DNA of 64,000 nt from Enterobacteriaceae endosymbiont of Donacia cinerea (lineage in GTDB: Bacteria > Pseudomonadota > Gammaproteobacteria > Enterobacterales > Enterobacteriaceae): NCBI RefSeq assembly GCF_012569925.1, contig NZ_CP046204.1:64314-128313 (forward strand). The letters run 5' to 3'. Every line of letters starts with the position of its first letter. Position 1 is the first letter of the stretch. Positions 18,270-29,183 of the stretch are shown in pieces. Made by a program: the position numbers and the translations under genes. Below the pieces are notes generated by a model. It was not told the origin of the DNA. It saw only the letters and a list, made by a program, of their open reading frames with translations, and searched no databases.

Positions 18270-19286
18270 ATGAAAAAAAATCCTATTTCACCATGGTATC
18301 CATGGCTAGATTATTTTTATAAAAAAATAATTTATCAGTTTTTAAATAAAAAAAATTATAAAGCTTATATTTTTTGTTCTTTAAATGGATTAGGTACAAA
18401 TACTTTAATTTTTGCTTTAATTAAATGGATTTTTTGTATAAATAAAAAAAAAATTTTTAGTTGTTCTAAATGTAAAAATTGTATTTTAATAGAAAAAAAT
18501 ATTCATCCTGATTTACATATTATTCAAAATAATAAAGAAAAAATTAGCATTGGTATAGAATTAATTAGAAATATTACTGATATTATTTATAAATCATCTT
18601 ATAAAGATATTGGTAAAATTATATGGTTTCCAAATGCTAATAAATTAAATATTTCATCTAGTAATGCTATTTTAAAAATTTTAGAAGAATCTTCTAATAA
18701 TACTTGGTTTTTTATACAATGTAAAAATAAAAATGACGTATTACCCACAATATATAGTAGATGTCAATTTTGGTATATATATCCTCCAAATGAAAAAATA
18801 GGAATATTATGGTTAAAAAAAAAAATTAAAAATAATAAATTTTTTAAAAAAAAATCTATAAAAACTGCACTACGTATATGTAATAATGCACCCATTTATG
18901 CATATAAATTATTATATAACGTAATATGGGAAAAAAGAAATATTTTGTATAATATTTTAGTTTCTTCTTTAGAAGAAGATATTATGAATTTATTATCTAT
19001 AATAGATGATAAAAATATTTTATTATATTTAAATTGGATTTATCTAATTTTATTAGATGTAATTAAAATGCATCTAAATATAGATAAAAAATTTTTTTAT
19101 AATTTAGATCAAATATATATTATACACAAAATATCTAATTTAATTTTAGTAGATAAAATTTTATTAATGATAAAAAAAATATTATTTTTTAATAATATTT
19201 TAATAAAAATTAATGTAATTAATCATAAATTAGTATTAATTAATTTATTATTTTCTTTAGAAAAAATATATAAATATAATAAATAA
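18270..19286 (+). CDS. holB: DNA polymerase III, delta' subunit
   Basis: HolB is part of the clamp loader. The zinc-binding cysteines C56, C65, C68 and C71 keep the E. coli spacing (9, 3, 3). The P-loop position reads GLGTNTLI, degenerate as in other delta' subunits, which do not bind ATP. ILKILEESSNNTWF and SRCQFW are clamp-loader signatures. The C-terminal third is Ile/Lys-rich and poorly conserved. Length is 338 against 334 in E. coli. Confidence 0.94.
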   Translation: MKKNPISPWYPWLDYFYKKIIYQFLNKKNYKAYIFCSLNGLGTNTLIFALIKWIFCINKKKIFSCSKCKNCILIEKNIHPDLHIIQNNKEKISIGIELIRNITDIIYKSSYKDIGKIIWFPNANKLNISSSNAILKILEESSNNTWFFIQCKNKNDVLPTIYSRCQFWYIYPPNEKIGILWLKKKIKNNKFFKKKSIKTALRICNNAPIYAYKLLYNVIWEKRNILYNILVSSLEEDIMNLLSIIDDKNILLYLNWIYLILLDVIKMHLNIDKKFFYNLDQIYIIHKISNLILVDKILLMIKKILFFNNILIKINVINHKLVLINLLFSLEKIYKYNK

Positions 19287-19331
19287 TAATACTTATTAAA
19301 TTTCATAATGAAAAAAATTAGGATATTTATA

Positions 19332-20789
19332 ATGTTTAATAACACATTCGCCAATATGCAAAAAATAGGTAAATCTTTAATGTTACCAGTATCTGTTTTA
19401 CCAATAGCAGGGATATTATTAGGTATCGGATCAGCTAATTTTTATTGGATACCTAATGTTATTTCTAATATTATGGAAAAAACAGGTAGTTCTGTTTTTG
19501 CTAATATGCCATTAATCTTTTCTATTGGGGTTTCTTTAGGATTTACTCAAAATAATGGTGTATCTGCATTAGCATCTGTTGTTTCTTATGGTATTTTAAC
19601 AAAAACTATTGAAGTTATGATACCTATTTTATTAAATAATCACTTAACACAAGAAATAGTAATTCAAAAACATCTTGCAGATACAGGAGTATTAGGTGGT
19701 ATTATATCTGGTTCAATTGCAGCATATATGTTTAATCGTTTTCATAATATAGAATTAGTTGAATATCTTGGTTTTTTTTCTGGTAAACGTTTTGTTCCTA
19801 TTATTTCTGGATTAGCATCTATTTTTATTGGTTTATTATTATCTTTTATATGGATTCCTGTCGGAAAATTCATACAATTTTTTTCATATTGGGCTGCTTA
19901 TCAAAATCCTATTTTTGCATTTGGTATTTATGGAATTATAGAAAGAAGTTTATTACCTTTTGGATTACATCATATTTGGAATGTTCCATTTCAAATGGAA
20001 ATAGGTTCATTTATTAATATAGCTACTAAACAAATATATCATGGTGATATTGCTAGGTATATAGCTGGAGATCCCTCTGCAGGAAAATTAGCAGGAGGAT
20101 TTTTATTTAAAATGTATGGCTTACCTGGAGCAGCTATTGCTATCTGGCAAACATCAAAAAAAGAAAATAAAAAAAAAATTGGTAGTTTAATGTTATCAGC
20201 AGCATTAACATCTTTTTTTACAGGTATTACTGAACCAATAGAATTTTCCTTTATGTATACAGCACCATTATTATATATAATACACATTATTTTATCTGGT
20301 TTATCTTTTCCTATTTGTATTATACTAGGAATGAGAAATGGGACAAGTTTTTCTCATGGACTTATTGATTTTATTATTTTGAGTGGTAATGGTTCTAAAA
20401 TATGGTTATTCCCAATAATAGGTTTTATTTATGCAATTTTTTATTATTACATATTTAAAATAATAATTATGAAATTAAATTTACAAACTCCAGGACGTGA
20501 AAAAATACAAAATAATACATATACAGATAATTATATATCATCAAATTATATTCAAAAATTAGTAAAAGCTTTTGGTGGAGGAAATAATATTACTAATTTA
20601 GATGCCTGTATTACTAGATTACGTATAAGTGTTGTCAACATAAAAAAAGTTAATTCAAAAGAATTAAAATTATTAGGAGCTTCTGCAGTTATTATTGCTG
20701 GTAATGGAGTTCAAGCTATATTTGGAACTAAATCTGATAATTTAAAAACAAAAATGGATAATTTTATAAAAGAAAATAATTATAAATAA
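19332..20789 (+). CDS. ptsG: PTS glucose-specific enzyme IICB
   Basis: PtsG imports and phosphorylates glucose through the inner membrane. The start is set at ATG 19332 ([27 protein letters not shown]) because it matches the E. coli N-terminus and has TAGGA upstream; an ATG 24 bases earlier adds no conserved residues. The EIIC domain has about ten hydrophobic segments and the sugar-site motif GITEPIEF. The C-terminal EIIB domain carries the phosphorylated C426 in LDACITRLR. Total 485 residues (477 in E. coli). EI, HPr and EIIA-Glc must be encoded elsewhere. Strong conservation implies host glucose as the main carbon source. Confidence 0.97.
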   Translation: MFNNTFANMQKIGKSLMLPVSVLPIAGILLGIGSANFYWIPNVISNIMEKTGSSVFANMPLIFSIGVSLGFTQNNGVSALASVVSYGILTKTIEVMIPILLNNHLTQEIVIQKHLADTGVLGGIISGSIAAYMFNRFHNIELVEYLGFFSGKRFVPIISGLASIFIGLLLSFIWIPVGKFIQFFSYWAAYQNPIFAFGIYGIIERSLLPFGLHHIWNVPFQMEIGSFINIATKQIYHGDIARYIAGDPSAGKLAGGFLFKMYGLPGAAIAIWQTSKKENKKKIGSLMLSAALTSFFTGITEPIEFSFMYTAPLLYIIHIILSGLSFPICIILGMRNGTSFSHGLIDFIILSGNGSKIWLFPIIGFIYAIFYYYIFKIIIMKLNLQTPGREKIQNNTYTDNYISSNYIQKLVKAFGGGNNITNLDACITRLRISVVNIKKVNSKELKLLGASAVIIAGNGVQAIFGTKSDNLKTKMDNFIKENNYK

Positions 20790-20801
20790 ATGTAAAATAT
20801 T

Positions 20802-21152
20802 ATGAATAATAAAGAAAATATATTTCAACAAATTTTATCTAAAAAGATTATTGCTGATATTATTTATAAGGATGATTTAGTAACAGCTTTTAATGACAAA
20901 AAACCACAAAGTCCAATACATGTTTTAATCATACCTAATATTTTTATAAAAACACTTAACGATGTTAATCATAATCACGAATTAGTTTTAGGAAGAATGT
21001 TATTAGTTGCATCAAAAATAGCTAAAAAAAAACATATCAATAAATCTGGATATAGAATTGTTATTAATTGTAATAATCATGGAAATCAAACAATATTTTA
21101 TTTACATCTTCATTTATTAGGAGGTAGAAAAGGTTTGAAAATATTTTTTTAA
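20802..21152 (+). CDS. hinT: HIT-family purine nucleoside phosphoramidase
   Basis: HinT hydrolyses adenosine phosphoramidates and aminoacyl-adenylates. The 116-residue protein has the family pattern KIIADIIYKDDLVTAFNDKKPQSPIHVLIIP and the C-terminal HIT motif. That motif reads YLHLHLLGG: H102 and H104 are present, but the first His of the H-x-H-x-H triad is Y100 (TAT at 21099-21101). It lies downstream of ptsG, as in E. coli. Function is likely reduced or altered but not obviously lost. Confidence 0.93.
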   Translation: MNNKENIFQQILSKKIIADIIYKDDLVTAFNDKKPQSPIHVLIIPNIFIKTLNDVNHNHELVLGRMLLVASKIAKKKHINKSGYRIVINCNNHGNQTIFYLHLHLLGGRKGLKIFF

Positions 21153-21202
21153 TTTTTAAGTATATTTTTCATTAATAAAATTTTAAAGAACATAATTTTT
21201 TA

Positions 21203-21235
21203 TTGCTATGTATTTAATAAAAAAATACATAGCAA
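21203..21235. terminator. Bidirectional hairpin between hinT and gapA
   Basis: TTGCTATGTATTT (21203-21215) pairs perfectly with AAATACATAGCAA (21223-21235), a 13-bp stem with a 7-nt loop, midway between the convergent ends of hinT and gapA. T-rich sequence lies on both sides. It is the best terminator candidate in the window. Confidence 0.65.
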
Positions 21236-21251
21236 GATTATATTTTAATTT

Positions 21252-22250
21252 TTATTGAAAAATATGTAAGATTAAATCTAATATTTTAGAAGAATATCCT
21301 GTTTCATTATCATACCAAGAAATTAATTTAAAAAAATTATTACTAATAGCTATACTTGCTTTTTTATCAAAAATAGATATTAATGTTGATCCATTAAAAT
21401 CACTTGATACAACATCATCTTCTGTATATCCAATAATATCTTTCATATAATTATGAGAAGCAAATTTAATTACTTCATAAATATCTGACAATGTAGTTTT
21501 TTTTATAACTTTTACCGTAAAATCAACAACTGAAACATTAGCAATTGGTACTCTTAAAGATATCCCTGTCAATTTATCATTTAATTCAGGTAAAACAAGC
21601 CCTACTGCTTTTGCAGCTCCAGTACTTGAAGGAATAATATTTTGATATGCCCCTCTACCTCCTCTCCAATCCTTACTAGAGGGACTATCTACAGTTTTTT
21701 GTGTTGAAGTTACTGCATGAATAGTAGTCATAAGACCATTTTCAATATTATAATGATCATGTATAATTTTAGCTAATGGAGCTAAACAATTAGTAGTACA
21801 TGAAGCATTAGAAATAATATCTTGTCCTTTATAATTGTTAAAATTTACTCCACTAACAAACATAGGAATAGAATTATCTTTAGGAGGAGCTGTAATAATA
21901 ACTTTTTTAGCACCTGCAATAATATGTTTTTTTGCTAATTCTTTTGTTAAAAAAATACCTGTAGATTCTACAACAACATCAATTTGTAAATCACCCCATT
22001 TTAATTTACTAGGATCTGGTTCAGAAAAAATATGTATAATATTTTTATTTATAATAAGATTATTATTATTAATTTTAATTTTTTTCTTAAAAAGTCCATG
22101 TGTCGAATCATATTTAATCATATATGCCATATAATTTATTTCTAATAAATCATTAATAGCTATAATTTTAATTTTTGTATTTTTTTGAGCAGCACGAAAA
22201 AAAATACGGCCTATTCGACCAAATCCATTAATAGCAACTCTAATAGACAT
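21252..22250 (-). CDS. gapA: Glyceraldehyde-3-phosphate dehydrogenase A
   Basis: GapA oxidises glyceraldehyde-3-phosphate to 1,3-bisphosphoglycerate with NAD+. The 332 residues start [15 protein letters not shown] (Rossmann fold). The catalytic cysteine is C151 in SNASCTTNC and the partner His is in [20 protein letters not shown] near the C-terminus is the family signature. AGGAGATAAG precedes the ATG. It is the link between FbaA and Pgk, both also in this window. Confidence 0.98.
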   Translation of the reverse strand: MSIRVAINGFGRIGRIFFRAAQKNTKIKIIAINDLLEINYMAYMIKYDSTHGLFKKKIKINNNNLIINKNIIHIFSEPDPSKLKWGDLQIDVVVESTGIFLTKELAKKHIIAGAKKVIITAPPKDNSIPMFVSGVNFNNYKGQDIISNASCTTNCLAPLAKIIHDHYNIENGLMTTIHAVTSTQKTVDSPSSKDWRGGRGAYQNIIPSSTGAAKAVGLVLPELNDKLTGISLRVPIANVSVVDFTVKVIKKTTLSDIYEVIKFASHNYMKDIIGYTEDDVVSSDFNGSTLISIFDKKASIAISNNFFKLISWYDNETGYSSKILDLILHIFQ

Positions 22251-22317
22251 TTACTTATCTCCTATTTATTAATACAAAAAAATAATTTAAAATAAATTTT
22301 TTAATTTATTTATAAAT

Positions 22318-24111
22318 TTATGCAATATACAAAGAATATATTTTTTGAGAATTTAAAGATTCTTCATTATTGAAAATGATATTTATATAATTTTGAATTA
22401 AATTAGATAAAATAAATCTATTTGAATTCATTAAAAGATCTAATATAGAAAAAGTATTTGTATCTTCCCATTGTAGATTTATATTTTTTATTTTAGTTAA
22501 TTGTGAAATTTTTATTATTGCACTATCAAAATCACCTATATCATCAATTAATCCATATTTTTTAGCATCTTTACCTAAAAAAACCATACCATTAGCTAAT
22601 TTTTTAACTTGTTCAATAGGTAAATGTCTTTGTTTAGAGACTAAATTAATAAATTTTTTATAACCATTTTTTATATTTAATTCTATTATTTTTTTTTCTA
22701 TAGAAGATAATTTCTCATTTAGAGAAAGGTTAAATCTTTCTGATATACTAACACCATCTTTATTAATACCAATAAAATTTAAAACATTATTAAAATTATT
22801 TATAACACCAAAAATACCAATAGAACCAGTTAAACTAACTGGATCAGCAATTATAAAATCAGCTATTGTAGATATCCAGTATGCCCCTGATGCAGCTACT
22901 TTACCCATTATAACTACTATCGGTTTATGCACTTTTTTTAACAAAGCTAATTCATTATAAATTGCTTGTGATGCTATAATATCTCCTCCCGGACTATTAA
23001 TTTTTAATATTAATCCTTTAATTTGTGGATTTTTATAAACTTGATGTATTGCATTAATAATAATCTGACTTCCATTACTACCATATGTTATAAGTCCATC
23101 TATTGTTATAACTGAAATATTACCATTATCTTTCTGAATACCATTATCTATATATAATTTTATATAATCATTAATATTAATTTTATTATATGTATTTGTA
23201 TTTTTATCTAAACCAAAATTTTGAATCATCTCTTTTTCAAAATCATGATTATCAGATATTTTATCTACTAATTTGTTTTTTAACGCAAATAAAGTTAAAT
23301 CACCATGAAGTTTTTCTAAAGAAATTAAAAAATTTTGATCTGTAGGAAAAATTTCTTCTTTAGTTAATTTTCTATTAATTGATACCGTAGTTAAATAATC
23401 ATCCCATAAATTATTAATTAATTTATTCATAGCAACTTTATCATTAAAAGACATGTTGTTTCTGAAAAAAGGTTCTACAGCAGATTTATATTTTCCTACT
23501 CTAAATATATAAGTTTTTATTTTTAGATTTTGTAAAAGTTTTTTATAAAAATTTTTTTTGAAACTTAAACCAGATAGTTTTACAGTACCATATGGTAGTA
23601 AAAAAATCTTATTAGCAAAACTAGCTAAATAATATTGATTATTATTATATATATCTGAAATTGCATATATTTTTTTACCAGTTTTTTTAAATCTATTTAA
23701 ATACTTACCTATATACCTTAAAGAAGGTATATCATTAATATTTAAATTGTCAAGTTTTAATATAATTCCATTAATATTATTATCTTGTTTCGCATAGTTT
23801 ATAGCATAAGCTATATTGATAACATCATGTTTTTTTTTATTTGTAAACTTATCAAATAATTTGAATATTAAATTTTTTTTATAAAAAGGTTCATTATTAA
23901 AATTTTCATCAAAATTAATTTCTAATACTTGATGATTTTTTTTTAATATTCTATTATCTACATTTTTTCTATGACGAACATTATATATATAATAACATAA
24001 TAAAGATACTAATAATATAAAAATAATATTTATTATTAACGTTCTAGTAAAATTAATTAAAGACCATAAGTAACAACAAAAAAATTTTACTAAATTCAAT
24101 AACTTAATCAT
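22318..24111 (-). CDS. sppA: Signal peptide peptidase, protease IV
   Basis: SppA degrades cleaved signal peptides in the inner membrane with a Ser-Lys dyad. K209 (VGKYKSAVEPF) and S408 (KVAASGAYW) sit at essentially the E. coli positions (K209, S409). A single N-terminal membrane anchor spans about residues 22-45. The two tandem S49 peptidase domains are both present; total length is 597 against 618. It is downstream of xthA on the same strand. Its presence agrees with continuing Sec-dependent export, for example of PBP5. Confidence 0.95.
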   Translation of the reverse strand: MIKLLNLVKFFCCYLWSLINFTRTLIINIIFILLVSLLCYYIYNVRHRKNVDNRILKKNHQVLEINFDENFNNEPFYKKNLIFKLFDKFTNKKKHDVINIAYAINYAKQDNNINGIILKLDNLNINDIPSLRYIGKYLNRFKKTGKKIYAISDIYNNNQYYLASFANKIFLLPYGTVKLSGLSFKKNFYKKLLQNLKIKTYIFRVGKYKSAVEPFFRNNMSFNDKVAMNKLINNLWDDYLTTVSINRKLTKEEIFPTDQNFLISLEKLHGDLTLFALKNKLVDKISDNHDFEKEMIQNFGLDKNTNTYNKININDYIKLYIDNGIQKDNGNISVITIDGLITYGSNGSQIIINAIHQVYKNPQIKGLILKINSPGGDIIASQAIYNELALLKKVHKPIVVIMGKVAASGAYWISTIADFIIADPVSLTGSIGIFGVINNFNNVLNFIGINKDGVSISERFNLSLNEKLSSIEKKIIELNIKNGYKKFINLVSKQRHLPIEQVKKLANGMVFLGKDAKKYGLIDDIGDFDSAIIKISQLTKIKNINLQWEDTNTFSILDLLMNSNRFILSNLIQNYINIIFNNEESLNSQKIYSLYIA

Positions 24112-24143
24112 TTTTCACCTATTTTTTTTTAAACAAAAATTTA

Positions 24144-24950
24144 TTAAATATTTTTAAATTTTACCCAAATAGGAGCGTGATCTGAAGGTTTAATTAAATT
24201 ACGAATAGAATATTCTATATTTGAATCAGAATAATATTTTATTAATGAATGAGTAATAAAAATATTATCAATTCTTAAACCGTTATTAATAAGAAATCCT
24301 TTCGATCTATAATCAAACCAAGAAAATTTATTATTTATTAAAGGATTCATTAATCTCCAAATATCAAATAAACCCCAATTAAGTAATTTATTAATATAAA
24401 ATCTTTCTTTTGGTAAGAATGAACACTTTCCCTGCTTTAGCCATTTTTTACGATTTTTTTCTCCTATACCTATATCAAAATTCGAAATACTAATATTAGT
24501 ATCTCCCATAATTATAATATGATTTTCTGGATTTAAATTTTTTTTAATATAAAAATATAAATTTTTGAAAAAATTAATTTTATAATTAAATTTTATATTA
24601 TTATTTTGATTATCTCCTTGAGGACAATAACAATTTATAATTTTTATATTACCAATAGAACTATTTAAATCAATCATTATTAATCTTTTTTGATTATTAA
24701 GATTTTTTAAAAAATTTTTTTCGATATGAAAAGGTTTATTTTTACTTAATATAGCTACTCCGTAATATTTTGATTGTCCACAGATAAAAGTATTATATCC
24801 CAACCTATATATTTTTTCTCTCGGAAAATTTTTATTATCTACTTTTATTTCTTGTAATCCAATTATATCAGGTTTATATATTTTTATAATCAATTTTAAT
24901 TGATGTATATGAGCTCTTATACCATTAATATTAAATGAAAAAATTTTCAT
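24144..24950 (-). CDS. xthA: Exonuclease III, AP endonuclease
   Basis: XthA is the main abasic-site endonuclease and a 3'-5' exonuclease in base-excision repair. Motifs appear in order: FSFNINGIRAH, LQEIKVD (metal-binding Glu), NCYCPQGD, GDTNIS, and the C-terminal catalytic SDHAPIWVKF. The 268 residues equal the E. coli length. SppA follows 32 bp downstream on the same strand. Confidence 0.97.
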   Translation of the reverse strand: MKIFSFNINGIRAHIHQLKLIIKIYKPDIIGLQEIKVDNKNFPREKIYRLGYNTFICGQSKYYGVAILSKNKPFHIEKNFLKNLNNQKRLIMIDLNSSIGNIKIINCYCPQGDNQNNNIKFNYKINFFKNLYFYIKKNLNPENHIIIMGDTNISISNFDIGIGEKNRKKWLKQGKCSFLPKERFYINKLLNWGLFDIWRLMNPLINNKFSWFDYRSKGFLINNGLRIDNIFITHSLIKYYSDSNIEYSIRNLIKPSDHAPIWVKFKNI

Positions 24951-25017
24951 AAAATTTAATTTTAAATTTAAATATCAATATTACTATTATAAAATAATTA
25001 ATTAAAAAAATTTTTTT

Positions 25018-26484
25018 TTATAAAATAAATTTAAATAAAAAAAATAATTTTTCTATTAATTTTTTCCAATATGGTCTTTTTATCCATAAATTATATTTTA
25101 ATTTTTGTGATTTTAAAATATATTTATTTTGTAAATATAAAAGTGATTTATTAAAAATAATATCATCTATAATTAAATTAATTTCAAAATTTAAATAAAT
25201 ACTTCTTATATCTAAATTTACGGTACCTATAAAACTAATTTTTTTATCTATGATAATACTTTTTGTATGTAAAAAACCTTTTTTTAATTGATAAATTTTT
25301 ACTCCAGATTTTAATAATTTATAAAAAAAAAATTTACTTGCCCAATAAATAAAAATTGAATCGTTAACTTTAGGAATAATAATTTTTACATCTACTCCTC
25401 TTTCAGAGGCTATACAAATAGCTGATAATAAATTATTACTTGGTATTAAATAAGGTGTTGTAATAATTAAACTTTTTTTAGATAAAAATATCGCTGTAAT
25501 TAAAGAGTTATGTATTATTTTTTTAGATAATTGTAACCCAGAAAATACTACTTGTATTCTGTTTATATTATTTTTATTTTTATATTTAACTAAATTATTT
25601 TTTAATTGATTAATGGATAAAATATATTTTCCTGTTTCAATTTCCCAATCGTATGAATAAATAATACTAATTGTATTAACAATTGGACCAGTTATACGTA
25701 TCATTAAATCAATCCATTCTTTTGTTTTAATATTTTTTTTGAAATAAGATGAATCTATCATATTCATACTACCAACATAAGCTATTTTATTATCAATTAA
25801 TATGATTTTTTTATGTTGTCTTAAATCTATACGAGAATGAAAAAAATTAAAAATTGTAATCTTTAATGATTTAATAATACAAATACCAACATGAATCATA
25901 AGTTTATACCAATAACTATAAAAAAAACTTTTACTTCCAATATAATCTAGCATAATATAACATTTGACACCTCTTTTAGCTGCTAAAATCATATATTTTG
26001 AAATTTCATTTACTAATCCTTTTGGAATCCAGATATAAAATACAATATGTATACTATATTTTGCTAATTTTATATCATTAATTAATGATATAAATAATTT
26101 TGATGATGATTCTATTAATTTAATAGAATTATTAGTCATACTAAATAAATTTTGTTTATTTTCACATAATTGAAATAATGTTTGTATTTTTTGATTCAAA
26201 TATATATTTTTATGATGTAATTTGTAATGTTTTTGTAGTTTTTTTAATAATTTACTATAATAAAGCCATATTTTTTTTGCTTTTTGAGATTTATACTGTG
26301 TATTTGAATAAATTTCACCAAAAATAAAATAAAAAATTATCCCTATTTTAGGAAAAACATATAAAACAAGATACCACAGTACATAAGACTTTATGTCTTT
26401 ATGTTTAAGGAAGATTCTAATTATAATATAAATTATTATTATAATTTTAATATTTGACAAAATTAAATTTAAAAAATTAATCAT
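25018..26484 (-). CDS. clsA: Cardiolipin synthase A
   Basis: ClsA joins two phosphatidylglycerols to cardiolipin in the inner membrane. Two N-terminal membrane helices (about residues 8-25 and 35-57) are followed by two phospholipase-D HKD motifs: HKKIILIDNKIAYVGSMN in the middle and HTKSIIIDKKISFIGTVN near the C-terminus, each with the H-x-K-x4-D pattern. The 488 residues match ClsA (486). ClsA is favoured over ClsB or ClsC by length and by its membrane segments. Confidence 0.94.
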   Translation of the reverse strand: MINFLNLILSNIKIIIIIYIIIRIFLKHKDIKSYVLWYLVLYVFPKIGIIFYFIFGEIYSNTQYKSQKAKKIWLYYSKLLKKLQKHYKLHHKNIYLNQKIQTLFQLCENKQNLFSMTNNSIKLIESSSKLFISLINDIKLAKYSIHIVFYIWIPKGLVNEISKYMILAAKRGVKCYIMLDYIGSKSFFYSYWYKLMIHVGICIIKSLKITIFNFFHSRIDLRQHKKIILIDNKIAYVGSMNMIDSSYFKKNIKTKEWIDLMIRITGPIVNTISIIYSYDWEIETGKYILSINQLKNNLVKYKNKNNINRIQVVFSGLQLSKKIIHNSLITAIFLSKKSLIITTPYLIPSNNLLSAICIASERGVDVKIIIPKVNDSIFIYWASKFFFYKLLKSGVKIYQLKKGFLHTKSIIIDKKISFIGTVNLDIRSIYLNFEINLIIDDIIFNKSLLYLQNKYILKSQKLKYNLWIKRPYWKKLIEKLFFLFKFIL

Positions 26485-26561
26485 ACTAATTAAATAGAAT
26501 TTTTAAAATATATAAATTTTAGTTAAAAAAATAAAATTTTCTATTTTAAAATGCTAAAATT

Positions 26562-27614
26562 TTAAATTTTAAAAAGAAAATTAATAATATCCCCATCCTG
26601 TATTATATAATTCTTACCTTCTATTTTCATTTTACCAAATAATTTTACTTTTTTTTTACATTTGTAAAAAATAAAATCTTTATAATGAATTATTTGTGCT
26701 CTAATAAAACCTCTTTGAATATCACTATGAATTTTTTTAGCAGCAATAAATGTTGTAGTACCTTTTAAAATACTCCATGATTTTGTTTCTTTAATCCCTA
26801 CTGTGTAAAAAGTATGTAAATTTAATAACTTAAAACTAAAAATTATTATTTTTTTTAAATCGTCATTTTCATTTATTGGTAATAATTTTTGTTTTTTATG
26901 AAGATTTTTAATACATATTTTTAAAATTAAATATTTTTGATTAAGAATATTTATTTCTTCTGAAAAAAAATTATTTTTAGTATAGATATCATTATATTCA
27001 CCTATATTAGCAATAATAATTATTGGTTTAATTGTTAATAATTTTAAACTTTTTAAAAAATTTATTTCTTCTATATTTAATTTTAATAAATTTAATAATT
27101 TACCATTTTTTAAATGATTTAAACAAATATTAAACAGATATCTCCATTGATTTAAATATTTTTCATTACTTTTTTGAGAAATATTATTTTGTAATTTATA
27201 TAATAAATTTATATCAAATTGAATTATTTCATTATTTATGATATGAACATCTTTTATTGGATTATATGATAAATTTAATATATTTTTATTTTTAAAACAA
27301 CGTACCACATGAATTATAGCATCAACTTCTGATATATTATGTAAAAATTGATTTCCTAACCCCTCTCCTTTTGAAGCTCCTTTTATTAAACCAGCAATAT
27401 CAACAAAAGTTACTATTGATTGTATAGTTTTTTTAGATTTTACAATTTTAGATAAATAAAATAATCTATCATCAGGAACACTTACTATACTAGTATTTGG
27501 TTTTATTGTACAAAAAGGATAGTTTAATGCATTTACATTAGATTTAGTTAATGCATTGAATAATGTTGACTTTCCTACATTAGGTAAACCTATAATACCA
27601 CATTTTAATCCCAT
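26562..27614 (-). CDS. ychF: Ribosome-binding ATPase YchF (Obg family)
   Basis: YchF is a conserved Obg-family ATPase that binds ribosomes and is linked to the oxidative-stress response. The P-loop GLPNVGKSTLFNALT is at residues 9-23. VDIAGLIKGASKGEGLGNQFL is the switch II region and the C-terminal TGS domain ends with IQDGDIINFLFKI. The central coiled region is Lys/Leu/Asn-rich and drifted. It is 350 residues against 363. pth lies upstream by 13 bp, as in E. coli pth-ychF. Confidence 0.95.
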   Translation of the reverse strand: MGLKCGIIGLPNVGKSTLFNALTKSNVNALNYPFCTIKPNTSIVSVPDDRLFYLSKIVKSKKTIQSIVTFVDIAGLIKGASKGEGLGNQFLHNISEVDAIIHVVRCFKNKNILNLSYNPIKDVHIINNEIIQFDINLLYKLQNNISQKSNEKYLNQWRYLFNICLNHLKNGKLLNLLKLNIEEINFLKSLKLLTIKPIIIIANIGEYNDIYTKNNFFSEEINILNQKYLILKICIKNLHKKQKLLPINENDDLKKIIIFSFKLLNLHTFYTVGIKETKSWSILKGTTTFIAAKKIHSDIQRGFIRAQIIHYKDFIFYKCKKKVKLFGKMKIEGKNYIIQDGDIINFLFKI

Positions 27615-27627
27615 TATGTTATCCTTA

Positions 27628-28212
27628 TTATTTTTTAGAATGTAAATAATTAATTGCTGTATTATAATTACTTGTTTTAATAAATATTAATAAAGCTTTT
27701 ATACTCTTTTTTATTGCAAAATTAATATTTTTTTGTTCAATACTATTCGGATAATTTAATACAAAATTATTTACTTTCATTTTATCTCCTGGATGTCCTA
27801 TACCTATTCTTAGTCTATAAAATAATGTATCATTAAAAATTTTAATAATACTATTAATTCCATTATGCCCTCCGCTACTTCCTCCATATTTAAATTTTAT
27901 AATTCCAGGTAAATAATCCAATTCGTCATGAATAATTAAAATATTTTTTAAAAAAATTTTATAAAATTTAGATACAGCAAATATTGATTTACCTGAATTA
28001 TTCATAAATGAATTTGGTATTAATAACATTATTTTTTTATTAAAAATATTAAAATAACCTATATATTCATTTAATTTTTTTATTTTTTTAAATTTTATAT
28101 TAAATTTATTAGATAAATTTAAAATATAATTAGAACCTATATTATGACGAGTATTAAGAAATTTATTATTTAAATTGTTACCTAATCCTACTATCATTTG
28201 AATATTATTCAA
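27628..28212 (-). CDS. pth: Peptidyl-tRNA hydrolase
   Basis: Pth frees tRNA from peptidyl-tRNA that drops off ribosomes. The 194 residues (as in E. coli) contain the catalytic His in LNTRHNIGS, the Asn in PNSFMNNSG, the Asp in IIHDELD, and GGHNGINSI. It sits between prs and ychF on the minus strand, probably in one transcript with both. Confidence 0.96.
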   Translation of the reverse strand: MNNIQMIVGLGNNLNNKFLNTRHNIGSNYILNLSNKFNIKFKKIKKLNEYIGYFNIFNKKIMLLIPNSFMNNSGKSIFAVSKFYKIFLKNILIIHDELDYLPGIIKFKYGGSSGGHNGINSIIKIFNDTLFYRLRIGIGHPGDKMKVNNFVLNYPNSIEQKNINFAIKKSIKALLIFIKTSNYNTAINYLHSKK

Positions 28213-28235
28213 TTGTTTACCTTATTAATTTTAAT

Positions 28236-29183
28236 TTATTTAAACATTATAGAAATCGATTCTTCGTTACTAATTCTTCTTATTGCTTCTGCAAGCATAT
28301 AAGATAAAGTTAATACTCTAACATTATCTAATTTTTTTATTTTTTTTGTTAATGGGATACTATCACATACAATAATCTCATCTATTACAGAATTAGAAAT
28401 ATTTTTAATAGCATCTCCAGAAAAAATAGCATGAGTAACATAAGCAAAAACTTTTGTAGCTCCATGATTTTTTAATGCTTTTGCTGCCTGACATAATGTT
28501 CCTGCTGTATCAATAATATCATCTATTAAAATACAATCTCTATGATTAACATCGCCAATAATATTCATAATTTCAGTATTATTAAAATTAGGTCTTCTTT
28601 TATCTATTATAGCCATATCTGTACCATTAAATAATTGTTTTGCTATAGATCTTGCACGTATAACTCCTCCAATATCAGGTGAAACTATAATAGGATTGTT
28701 ATATATATTTTTTGATATATCTTTTAAAAAGATAGAACTTGCAAAAACATTATCAACAGGAACATTAAAAAATCCTTGAATTTGTTCTGCATGTAAATCA
28801 ACTGTTAATATTCTATCAACACCTACTCTAGATAAAAAATCAGCTATTACTTTTGCAGTAATAGGAACTCTTGCAGAACGTATTCTTCTATCTTGTCTGG
28901 CATAACCAAAATAAGGGATAACTGCTGTTATTCTTCCTGCAGAAGCTCGTTTAAATGCATCAATCATTATAATTAATTCAATTAAATTATCATTTGTAGG
29001 ATTACAGGTAGACTGTATAATAAAAATATCACTTCCTCTTATATTTTCATTTATTTTTACAGATATTTCTCCATCACTAAATCTACCCACAAAAATTTTT
29101 CCTAAATTAATATATAAATGATTAGCAATTTTCATTGCTAAATTAGGAATAGCATTTCCAGCAAATAATTTCATATTAGTCAT
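28236..29183 (-). CDS. prs: Ribose-phosphate pyrophosphokinase
   Basis: Prs makes PRPP from ribose-5-phosphate and ATP, the precursor of purines, pyrimidines, NAD and histidine. The 315 residues equal E. coli Prs. Signatures include [13 protein letters not shown], the ATP site [10 protein letters not shown], the metal site [11 protein letters not shown], and the PRPP loop [10 protein letters not shown]. In this genome its product feeds directly into the complete his operon at 47-54 kb. AAGGAAT precedes the ATG. Confidence 0.98.
   Translation of the reverse strand: MTNMKLFAGNAIPNLAMKIANHLYINLGKIFVGRFSDGEISVKINENIRGSDIFIIQSTCNPTNDNLIELIIMIDAFKRASAGRITAVIPYFGYARQDRRIRSARVPITAKVIADFLSRVGVDRILTVDLHAEQIQGFFNVPVDNVFASSIFLKDISKNIYNNPIIVSPDIGGVIRARSIAKQLFNGTDMAIIDKRRPNFNNTEIMNIIGDVNHRDCILIDDIIDTAGTLCQAAKALKNHGATKVFAYVTHAIFSGDAIKNISNSVIDEIIVCDSIPLTKKIKKLDNVRVLTLSYMLAEAIRRISNEESISIMFK

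Noticed and set aside
21835..22134. 99-codon plus-strand ORF inside gapA
   Set aside because: Antisense shadow of the gapA NAD-binding region.
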